NCBI GenBank assembly: GCA_027328825.1
Contig: DAHWTK010000084.1
Span: forward strand, 1-7,663
DNA length: 7,663 nucleotides
Direction of reading: 5' to 3'
DNA from: Nitrospirota bacterium
Lineage (GTDB): Bacteria > Nitrospirota > JACRHJ01
Shown: positions 1 through 4,724 of the stretch, piece by piece
Numbering within the stretch: position 1 is the stretch's first letter
How the letters are laid out: every line of letters starts with the position of its first letter
Notes under the pieces: generated by a model
What the model saw: only the letters and a program-made list of their open reading frames with translations
The model's database searches: none
Told to the model about the DNA's origin: nothing
Program-made: the position numbers and the translations under genes

Positions 1-1
1 G

Positions 2-73
2 AAGCTCAACCGGGCGCGCACCGCGCTGCGGCTACTTCGGCGCATGGCCAAACGCGGAGAACTGCCCTCATGA
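2..73 (+). CDS. C-terminal end of an unidentified gene (cut by left edge)
   Basis: Frame 2 is open from the left edge and closes at TGA 71-73, giving 23 visible residues, rich in Arg and Leu and ending RMAKRGELPS. The TGA overlaps the ATG of the next gene (70-72) as ATGA, the usual signature of translational coupling, so this is probably the real end of an upstream coding sequence rather than chance. All six Arg codons here are CGC or CGG, unlike the AGG-rich genes further right. Too little is visible to name the protein; the basic amphipathic end would fit many families. Frame 1 is also open to the left edge, so the alternative is that the downstream gene itself starts earlier and this is a chance frame. 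Confidence 0.5.
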   Translation, partial: KLNRARTALRLLRRMAKRGELPS

Positions 74-423
74 CGAAGAAAAACACCTTCACCTGCAAAA
101 TCTGCGGGGGAGAGCACGCGGGCCTGATCTGCACCAAGTTCGCTTCGGCGCGCGGTCTGCCAGCGACCGAGCGCAAGGCCGCTATGGCGCCGCTGCTCAC
201 CCCCGCGCCTCCCAAGCCAAAGGCCAAAGCCAAGAAGGCGAAAAAGGCCAAGAAAGCCGTCAAGAAGGCCAAGAAAGCCAAAAAGGCGAAGAAGGCCAAG
301 AGGGCAATGAAGAAGGGCAAGAAAAGGGTCGCCAAGAAGGCAAAAAAAGGCAAGAAGGCAATGAAGAAGGGCAAGAAGGTCGAAAAAAAGGCCAAGAAAG
401 CCAAAAAGGAAGAGAAGAAGTAA
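70..423 (+). CDS. Small zinc-knuckle-like protein with histone-H1-like Lys/Ala tail
   Basis: 117 residues in two parts. The head (1-21) carries CKICGGEHAGLIC at 9-21, i.e. CX2CX3HX4C, one residue shorter than the canonical CX2CX4HX4C zinc knuckle; C9, C12, H16 and C21 are the likely zinc ligands. Residues 22-48 form a linker ending in a Pro-rich stretch. Residues 49-117 are almost only Lys and Ala with some Gly (about 40 Lys of 69), like the tails of bacterial H1-like proteins such as AlgP or Hc1, which bind nucleic acid non-specifically. The start is supported by GGAGAA at 56-61, 8 bases upstream, and by the ATGA overlap with the preceding gene. A nucleic-acid-binding role is inferred; no specific family is recognised. 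Low-complexity tails can arise convergently, and slippage in the repeats may vary the length between strains. Confidence 0.75.
   Translation: MTKKNTFTCKICGGEHAGLICTKFASARGLPATERKAAMAPLLTPAPPKPKAKAKKAKKAKKAVKKAKKAKKAKKAKRAMKKGKKRVAKKAKKGKKAMKKGKKVEKKAKKAKKEEKK
214..420 (+). repeat. Lys/Ala-coding low-complexity tract with internal direct repeat
   Basis: Degenerate AAG-AAG/AAA-GCC units encode the Lys/Ala tail. A perfect 21-base direct repeat lies at 303-323 and 357-377, offset by 54 bases and in frame, encoding AMKKGKK both times. This suggests expansion by in-frame duplication. The reverse strand of this tract gives long open frames rich in Phe and Leu, which are an artefact of the composition. 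Confidence 0.8.
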
Positions 424-432
424 GTCCTTTTT

Positions 433-462
433 CGGAGATCTTCCCAGCGCGCAAGGTCTCCG
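433..462. other. Hairpin just after the Lys/Ala-tail gene
   Basis: CGGAGATC (433-440) pairs with GGTCTCCG (455-462), 8 base pairs with one G-U, loop of 14. It begins 9 bases after the stop codon, where a terminator is expected, but no T run follows it on the plus strand. It may be a 3' end stabilising stem or part of a Rho-type end. Confidence 0.4.
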
Positions 463-497
463 GGAAAGTGCGGTCGGCCACAGTTGATACTGATAAA

Positions 498-528
498 GGC
501 CGGGGCTTCCTCAAAGGCAGTCCCGGCC
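498..528. other. Strong GC-rich hairpin, possible transcript end
   Basis: GGCCGGGGCT (498-507) pairs with AGTCCCGGCC (519-528): 10 base pairs with one G-U wobble and an 11-base loop. This is the most stable stem in the gap. No T tract follows on either strand (only TTTATC on the minus side), so it is not called an intrinsic terminator. It probably marks the end of the left-hand transcription unit. Confidence 0.45.
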
Positions 529-803
529 CCCGGCCCACCGGCCCGAATGTAGGGCGGAGAGAAAGCCAGTCAATAAAGCCGCTTTCATTGATTTACCAGC
601 CAGTCTTCCAGTGAACTTCCGCTCATAAGAAATAACGCCGGTCTCTCCGCAACATCTCACGTCATAACATTTGGATCAGCTTCATGGTCGGCATAGGTCC
701 GGCAGTTCCTTCAAGCGGCACCTTAAAGCCTCTGGTTGGCCGCTGTTGTAAACCTTCTCAGCCTTTCATACGTCTAACTGACAAGTCCCGGCGACATGTT
801 TCC

Positions 804-832
804 TTGAAGTAAAGACCCGGAAGAAGTATAAT
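804..832 (+). promoter_or_regulatory. Sigma70-type promoter of the sigma/anti-sigma operon
   Basis: TTGAAG (804-809), a 17-base spacer, and a perfect TATAAT (827-832). Predicted start of transcription is near 839, leaving a leader of about 70 bases before the sigma factor ATG at 912. Spacing and -10 are ideal, so the housekeeping sigma factor is the probable reader; no obvious ECF-type promoter (GGAAC-like -35) was seen upstream of this operon. Confidence 0.75.
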
Positions 833-879
833 AGGCGTGTAAGAGGGGGCCGGGTTTTTACGGCTGAGGGACATGGTTT

Positions 880-898
880 AACAGGCGCGGCTGTTTTT
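880..898 (+). promoter_or_regulatory. Small leader hairpin beside the sigma factor ribosome site
   Basis: AACAG (880-884) pairs with CTGTT (891-895) around a 6-base GC loop and runs into a T stretch (894-898), directly before the ribosome binding site AGAAGGA (899-905). It is terminator-like in form but only 5 base pairs. Another weak stem, GCCG 849-852 with CGGC 861-864, lies earlier in the leader. Attenuation of sigma factor expression is possible, not shown. Confidence 0.25.
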
Positions 899-911
899 AG
901 AAGGAAAACAT

Positions 912-1742
912 ATGCTGGAAGAGACAGCGGCTGGTCAATCGGCCTGTGTTGCGCCCAAGCCTGTAGGAGATATGTCTGGCAGGCTGGCGGACGGGGCGGA
1001 CAGGTCGCCCGATTTTTCGGGGATCGGGAAGGCTGCGGAAGAGAGCGGGTTTATTTCCGCGCCCTTTAAGGAAGACAAAATAACCGGGACGGCGGCCAGT
1101 ATACGGGCGGATGGTTTTGGCCTGCGCCGTGCAAGGGAGCCTGTCCTGAGCGGCATGGCCCCGAACGAGCAGGAGCTGATCGAGGCTTCGAGGAACGGAG
1201 ATCCGGAGGCCTTCGGAACCCTGGTTAAAATGTACATGCCGAGGGCGCTTGCATTTGCCAGACAGATGACAGGGAATGCGGACGATGCCCAGGACCTTGC
1301 TCAGGACGCCTTCATAAAGGCCTACAGGGCGCTTAATTCATTCAAGGGCGGCTCGTCGTTTTACACATGGTTTATCAGGATACTGTCGAACGTCTGTCTG
1401 GATTTTCTCCGCAAAAGGACGTTTATAAAAAAGATCTTCTTTTTTGCCGCTCCCGAGGAAGAGGATGACGGGCATGACGTGGTCGAACAGGCGCCGGATT
1501 GTTCCCGTTCGATAAACCCGGACATGCCTCTGGAGCAGAAGGAACTGCGGGCAGCCCTTAAAAAAGCGCTCTTGTCGCTGCCACCGAGACAGAGAGTCGT
1601 ATTTCTCATGAAGCACGAGGAAGACCTTAAGCTTACGGAAATAGCGGCGGCCTTGAGAATAAGCGAAGGCGCCGTCAAGGCTCACCTCTTCCGGGCGGTC
1701 GAGACCTTGAAAAAGGGTATGAAAGGTTATCGTTATGGATAA
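912..1742 (+). CDS. ECF-type RNA polymerase sigma factor with long N-terminal extension
   Basis: A 276-residue sigma70-family protein of the extracytoplasmic-function group, which directs RNA polymerase to stress or envelope genes. Region 2 lies at about 88-170, with DAQDLAQDAFIKAYRAL (core/-10 binding) and a following helix containing TWFIRILSN and LDFLRKR. Region 4 lies at about 213-272, with LPPRQRVVF and the helix-turn-helix LTEIAAALRISEGAVKAHL (-35 recognition). Regions 1.2 and 3 are absent, as expected. Typical ECF factors have 170-200 residues; here residues 1-84 are an extra Gly/Ala-rich, probably disordered segment. The start at 912 is chosen because AGAAGGA lies 6 bases upstream and a good promoter lies before it; ATG 1155 (residue 82) would give a normal-length protein but has no convincing ribosome site. 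It overlaps the anti-sigma gene by 8 bases. Confidence 0.92.
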   Translation: MLEETAAGQSACVAPKPVGDMSGRLADGADRSPDFSGIGKAAEESGFISAPFKEDKITGTAASIRADGFGLRRAREPVLSGMAPNEQELIEASRNGDPEAFGTLVKMYMPRALAFARQMTGNADDAQDLAQDAFIKAYRALNSFKGGSSFYTWFIRILSNVCLDFLRKRTFIKKIFFFAAPEEEDDGHDVVEQAPDCSRSINPDMPLEQKELRAALKKALLSLPPRQRVVFLMKHEEDLKLTEIAAALRISEGAVKAHLFRAVETLKKGMKGYRYG

Positions 1743-2316
1743 AAGGACTTCATGTGATTTCAGCGAAAAGCTGATTCTTTACCACTACGGAGAGCTATCG
1801 AGGGAGCAGGCCTCGGAGGTTGCCGCGCATGTGATCTCCTGCGCCTCCTGCCGGAAGGAGCTCGAGGACATCTCCTTTACGCTCTCCAATATACCGGGGG
1901 CCAAGAACCCGACTTCAGGCGAGAGCTATTCCGCCGCCAGGGGCGTTATGCGAAGGCTTTTCCGCAGGCCGTCCGCTTTAAGGAGGCTTGTCCCTGTCTA
2001 TATCACTGCCGGTGTGGCGTTAATCGCGGTGTTGATGGCTGTATATCTTCCGTCGTTGAATACCAGGCAGCCGCAGCAGGCGCAGGTTGTCAAGGCCCCT
2101 TCGCAGGCAGATTGGGAAGTCCTTAATAATTTTGACGTGATAGACGACCTGGACGTAATACACCAGATAGACCAGAGCGGTCTTGACGAGCTTGGGCCGA
2201 TAAGGGAATCGCGCCCCAGAATCAGACCGAGAATGGCCGAAAAGGGGCCGGTCAAGGCGGGAATCAGCGCGGACGGCGGACGTCCGGAGATTGCCGACGC
2301 CAGCAGCGGCGGCTGA
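1735..2316 (+). CDS. Membrane-anchored zinc-finger anti-sigma factor
   Basis: 193 residues. The cytoplasmic head has the ZAS/zf-HC2 signature H32-X3-C36-X2-C39 (in HVISCASC), which binds zinc and holds a cognate ECF sigma factor inactive. One hydrophobic span at about 85-105 anchors it in the inner membrane. The outer part (about 106-193) has an acidic amphipathic stretch at 126-152 (NNFDVIDDLDVI within it) followed by an Arg/Pro-rich tail. The ATG lies inside the last codons of the sigma gene (8-base overlap), a coupling that keeps sigma and anti-sigma in step. The pairing with the upstream sigma factor is inferred from this coupling and the domain. Release would be by regulated proteolysis or a signal on the periplasmic part; which is not evident here. 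Confidence 0.9.
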   Translation: MDKRTSCDFSEKLILYHYGELSREQASEVAAHVISCASCRKELEDISFTLSNIPGAKNPTSGESYSAARGVMRRLFRRPSALRRLVPVYITAGVALIAVLMAVYLPSLNTRQPQQAQVVKAPSQADWEVLNNFDVIDDLDVIHQIDQSGLDELGPIRESRPRIRPRMAEKGPVKAGISADGGRPEIADASSGG

Positions 2317-2407
2317 GAACACCGCCCAGTGCGCAATCAGCGAGTGTCGGCATTATCGCTATATGTGGCCTGAATATAGTCCGGCCAGAGCGGCCTTCGG
2401 GAAGAAG

Positions 2408-3061
2408 ATGTTCATAAAAAAGCTTGCATTCTCGGCCCTGTTTATAGGTCTGATTATTTCATTCCCGGCCTTCTCTGAAGCCGTTGCCCCCCAACAGAAT
2501 TCCGACAAAACATTCAAGCAAAGCCTGCATTATGCGCACCCCGCGCATGTGGTCAAGACCCGTTTCAAGAAAAAGGTATTAAAAGACCGATGGGAGTCCC
2601 TCTCCCCGCGAGAGCAACAGGATCTTCTTGAAAATTATGAGATATGGAGGACGATGTCTCCGGCGAGGCGCAAACGCCTGAGGAGGGCGTACCGCCTTTT
2701 TAACTCGCTCCCGCCCGCCAGGAGGCAGGAACTTCGTGATAAATATAAAAAAATGAAGGCCCTACCGCCGGAAGAACGCGAGAAGGTTATGGGCAAGGTG
2801 GAGCGCTGGCGGGAGATGACCCCGCAGGAGAGGCAGGACTACCGGAACGGCATAGCGAAATTCAACGCCCTGCCGCCTGAGAAACAGGCGAAAATACGTT
2901 CCCAGCTTCAGGCGCTTAAATCACTTCCCCCACGGGCGCGCGCCCGGCGGCGAGAAGAGATACGGCGCGAACTTGCCCGCCAGGGCATAATAATCCCGCG
3001 CAAGAAAGCCGTCGGGCAGGCCCGCAAGCCTGCTCCGAAACCCGCTCAGCCGCCAAGGTAA
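2408..3061 (+). CDS. Exported basic DUF3106-like repeat protein
   Basis: 217 residues from ATG 2408, chosen because GGGAAG precedes it and because a Sec signal peptide then begins at residue 1 (MFIKKLAFSALFIG, cleavage probably near AFSEAVA, about 27). The open frame extends back to 2291, but that part has no signal and overlaps the anti-sigma gene. Residues 62-187 hold seven tandem units of exactly 18 residues, starting at W62, W80, F98, M116, W134, F152 and L170, each with an aromatic or large residue, then a Leu/Met-Ser/Pro/Thr-Pro core, then a charged Arg-rich helix. This pattern is that of DUF3106, which I recall next to sigma and anti-sigma genes in several proteobacteria. The tail (about 188-217) is Lys/Arg/Pro-rich. 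The mature protein is strongly basic and likely periplasmic. Function is unknown; it may be the sensed or regulatory partner of the anti-sigma factor. Confidence 0.85.
   Translation: MFIKKLAFSALFIGLIISFPAFSEAVAPQQNSDKTFKQSLHYAHPAHVVKTRFKKKVLKDRWESLSPREQQDLLENYEIWRTMSPARRKRLRRAYRLFNSLPPARRQELRDKYKKMKALPPEEREKVMGKVERWREMTPQERQDYRNGIAKFNALPPEKQAKIRSQLQALKSLPPRARARRREEIRRELARQGIIIPRKKAVGQARKPAPKPAQPPR
2591..2968 (+). repeat. Seven tandem 54-base (18-residue) coding repeats
   Basis: Units start at 2591, 2645, 2699, 2753, 2807, 2861 and 2915 with no insertion or deletion. Consensus at protein level: W/F-x-x-L/M-S/P-P-x-x-x-R/Q followed by a basic helix. The DNA has diverged between units, so the spacing is held by selection on the protein rather than by recent duplication. 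Confidence 0.85.
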
Positions 3062-3084
3062 AATCAGTGCGCCTGCATAGGCGC
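3060..3084 (-). terminator. Candidate terminator of the minus-strand exported-protein gene
   Basis: On the minus strand a perfect 6-base-pair GC stem (GCGCCT/AGGCGC, 3069-3084, loop of 4) lies inside the last codons, followed by ACTGATTTTACC. The T run is only four long and five bases away, so termination would be weak. On the plus strand nothing T-rich follows the stem, yet the convergent gene ends only 8 bases before it, so it may act as a shared 3' end. Confidence 0.3.
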
Positions 3085-3564
3085 GAGGGGCGCCTTCATT
3101 ACGAACGGCCCGGATACCTTGCCGACCATGTAAAGGCACCGCCTCGTCTCGTCGAGCATCATGCCGATGCCCTTCTGCCAGCTTACGCCCCCGTCAGGAT
3201 GGTTCATTACGCAAGCCGGACCTCTGCCGTTTACTATCAGTGCAAGCAGCGCAAGGTTGATCTGGTCGAGGTTCTGGACAAGCAGCCTGAAAAGCCCCCT
3301 CTGGTCCCTTGGAAGGACCTTAAGGCCCAGCCTCCGCAGGTTTTCTATTGCTGCCCGTCTTGCCGTAATCCTGTCAGCCGCCGCTTTCAGCTTCCGCGCG
3401 CCCATTGCCGAGACGCCGTCATTGGCGCCGTGCATATCCACCTTTATAGCCTCGTAATCCCTCTGTGTGGCGTCAAGGAGATTGGAAATCCTGCTTTCGG
3501 CGTGCGCGGTAGCGGCAAGGGAAGCAAACGCCAGAACCGACATTAAAAAAGCCTGATACTTCAT
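3064..3564 (-). CDS. Small exported protein of unknown function
   Basis: 166 residues with a clear Sec signal peptide (residues 1-22, ending ATAHA before ES). The mature part of about 144 residues is mainly helical, with an Arg/Ala-rich segment at 57-79, a Leu-rich helix at 91-112 (LFRLLVQNLDQINLALLAL) and two Cys, C118 and C143, which could form a disulfide. The start is firm: AGGAGG lies five bases before the ATG on the minus strand. The opposite frame in the same place lacks a signal peptide and a ribosome site and is a shadow. The gene converges on the DUF3106-like gene with 2 bases between stop codons. I do not recognise the family. A minus-strand promoter at 3801-3829 probably serves it, with a leader of about 230 bases. 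Confidence 0.8.
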   Translation of the reverse strand: MKYQAFLMSVLAFASLAATAHAESRISNLLDATQRDYEAIKVDMHGANDGVSAMGARKLKAAADRITARRAAIENLRRLGLKVLPRDQRGLFRLLVQNLDQINLALLALIVNGRGPACVMNHPDGGVSWQKGIGMMLDETRRCLYMVGKVSGPFVMKAPLAPMQAH

Positions 3565-3693
3565 CGCCGCCTCCTTTCATAAATCGGTATTTTCGTCAAC
3601 CCTTAAGAAGCAGAAGCCCGAAAGGGCAAAATCCGCCGTCCCGGGATGCCGAAAATCCACTTATCGACTATGTGCCGGAGATTTCGTATTGCT

Positions 3694-3713
3694 CTTTTTT
3701 GTTTGTAAAAAAG
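3694..3713. other. A/T stem with T6 and A6 arms
   Basis: CTTTTTT (3694-3700) pairs with AAAAAAG (3707-3713) around GTTTGT. It lies in the leader of the minus-strand gene and upstream of the plus-strand promoter at 3726. The stem is too A/T-rich for a normal terminator; it may just be a bendable A tract. Confidence 0.3.
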
Positions 3714-3725
3714 GAACGCCCGGGA

Positions 3726-3754
3726 TTGATTCCGGGGTCTATAGGGAGTATAAT
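3726..3754 (+). promoter_or_regulatory. Rightward sigma70-type promoter in the divergent intergenic region
   Basis: TTGATT (3726-3731), 17-base spacer, TATAAT (3749-3754). Predicted transcription start is near 3761, giving a leader of about 185 bases for the PHP gene. The -35 sits in the loop of an inverted repeat, CCCGG 3719-3723 and CCGGG 3732-3736, a possible operator. Transcription from here would face the leftward promoter at 3801-3829. Confidence 0.6.
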
Positions 3755-3762
3755 ATCCGTGT

Positions 3763-3775
3763 TTCTTTCAAAGAA
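3763..3775. promoter_or_regulatory. Dyad TTCTTT-C-AAAGAA between facing promoters
   Basis: A perfect 6+1+6 palindrome placed just after the predicted rightward start (about 3761) and before the predicted leftward start (about 3794). Its position fits an operator that could control both promoters. No regulator gene is adjacent, and a 13-base A/T-rich dyad can occur by chance. Confidence 0.3.
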
Positions 3776-3800
3776 CATGTTACTGCAAGACGTGCTGATA

Positions 3801-3829
3801 AGTATAATGCCTTTTCATATTCTGGTCAA
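3801..3829 (-). promoter_or_regulatory. Leftward promoter for the exported-protein gene
   Basis: On the minus strand TTGACC (3829-3824), 17-base spacer, TATACT (3806-3801); each box matches 5 of 6 consensus bases. Predicted start is near 3794, about 230 bases before the ATG at 3564. The boxes lie within an inverted repeat, ATAATGC 3804-3810 and GCATTAT 3830-3836, so the same bases also offer TATAAT on the plus strand at 3803-3808, which lacks a -35. Confidence 0.6.
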
Positions 3830-3864
3830 GCATTATGTTTTTCAATGATTTCATATGGATAGAC

Positions 3865-3920
3865 ATTAAATAAAATTAATTATTATTTTCTTGCCGCAGT
3901 ATGGCGATCAAAGCTATCAT
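3865..3920 (+). promoter_or_regulatory. Promoter of the PHP gene with A/T-rich UP-like tract
   Basis: A run of 25 bases made only of A and T (3865-3889) ends one base before TTGCCG (3891-3896), which is followed by an 18-base spacer and TATCAT (3915-3920). The A/T block is where an UP element would contact the RNA polymerase alpha subunit. Start of transcription near 3927 would leave a leader of about 20 bases that still contains the ribosome site at 3932-3940. Confidence 0.55.
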
Positions 3921-3946
3921 ATTACAGGGGCAGGAAAGGGATAAAA

Positions 3947-4681
3947 TTGAAAGAGCTTAAAATAGATTTTCATATTCACTCCAAGGAAGACCCGCACGAT
4001 TTTCTAAGAAACGACGCATATAAGATAATCGATATGATGGCGGCCAGAGGGTTCGACGCCATAGCCATTACGAACCACAACCGGTTCACATGGTCGGAGC
4101 GGCTTCGGGACTACGCCAGGGAGCGGGGCATCATATTAATTCGGGGAGTGGAACGCACAATAAAAAGAAGGCATGTACTCCTGATAAATTTCCCCGGGGA
4201 AATAAGCGATTATCGCACGCTAAGCGACATTTCCGGCTCGAAAAGGGAAGACAACCTTGTAATTGCAGCGCATCCGTATTTCCCTATTCCGACGGCTTCA
4301 GGCATACTGCTCGACAGCCACCCGGAGGTGTTCGACGCCCTGGAATATTGCCATTATTACGTAAAGAACCTGAATTTCAACAACTGGGCGGTATCCCGTG
4401 CGCTTGAGATGGGGAAGCCTCTCATAGGCAATTCGGACGCCCACGTAACCCGCCAGATTGGCCGGACATATTCGATAGTGAAGGCCGAAAAAAATCCGGA
4501 AGCGATAATCCGGGCCGTAAAGGAAGGCCGGGTGAGGGTTGTCAGCAGGCCCTACCGCGCCGCCCAGCTTCTGCACATTTCCTCGGTAATCTCCATAAGG
4601 AACTTCCACGGCAGAATGAAATGCCTCATAAAGAACGGACGGTATGGCTACCGGGGCGAGGCCGAGACGTTTCCGGATTAG
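3947..4681 (+). CDS. PHP-domain metal-dependent phosphoesterase
   Basis: 244 residues of the PHP (polymerase and histidinol phosphatase) superfamily, which hydrolyses phosphoesters with a multi-metal centre. Expected motifs appear in order: HxH at H9/H11 (DFHIHS), ITNHN at 41-45 with H44, E69 in RGVE, H76, H109 in AAHPYF, and D164/H166 in GNSDAH. So a complete metal site seems present, though the usual Asp of the TDH motif is Asn here (N43). The start is TTG at 3947, with AAGGG 6 bases upstream; no other start gives room for the HxH motif. Small stand-alone PHP proteins act on nucleotides, nucleic acid ends or sugar phosphates; the substrate is not evident. It has no signal peptide, so it is cytoplasmic. 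It seems to be transcribed alone, since the next gene has its own promoter. Confidence 0.88.
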   Translation: MKELKIDFHIHSKEDPHDFLRNDAYKIIDMMAARGFDAIAITNHNRFTWSERLRDYARERGIILIRGVERTIKRRHVLLINFPGEISDYRTLSDISGSKREDNLVIAAHPYFPIPTASGILLDSHPEVFDALEYCHYYVKNLNFNNWAVSRALEMGKPLIGNSDAHVTRQIGRTYSIVKAEKNPEAIIRAVKEGRVRVVSRPYRAAQLLHISSVISIRNFHGRMKCLIKNGRYGYRGEAETFPD

Positions 4682-4724
4682 GCGGATACCCTTTTAATAT
4701 GCCTCATAAATTCCCCTTTGCCGG

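Larger units (their letters stand above)
424..803. other. Gene-free region with inverted repeats
   Basis: About 380 bases without a supportable gene. Besides the two stems described separately it holds a perfect 9-base inverted repeat, GCGGAGAGA at 554-562 and TCTCTCCGC at 642-650, and inside it a small stem at 570-591 (TCAATAAAG against CTTTCATTGA with one bulged base). The minus strand has only short broken frames, for example MSGSSLEDWLVNQ at 585-626 followed by a stop. The region could be a decayed mobile or coding element, or a structured RNA; neither can be shown from the sequence. Confidence 0.4.

Noticed and set aside
6..404. Long minus-strand open frame rich in Phe and Leu opposite the Lys/Ala gene
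   Set aside because: It is the reverse reading of AAG/GCC repeats; the real gene on the plus strand has a ribosome site, an ATGA overlap and a zinc motif.
771..777. Integron attC-like core GTCTAAC
   Set aside because: No matching GTTRRRY core follows at a suitable distance and there is no cassette or integrase.
2291..2407. Longer N-terminus of the DUF3106-like protein
   Set aside because: It would overlap the anti-sigma gene and bury the signal peptide; ATG 2408 has a ribosome site.
3067..3546. 159-residue plus-strand open frame opposite the small exported-protein gene
   Set aside because: No signal peptide or ribosome site, whereas the minus-strand gene has AGGAGG and a clear signal peptide.
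3803..3808. Plus-strand TATAAT as a separate promoter
   Set aside because: No acceptable -35 at 16-18 bases (TTACTG only); the bases are better explained by the leftward promoter TATACT.
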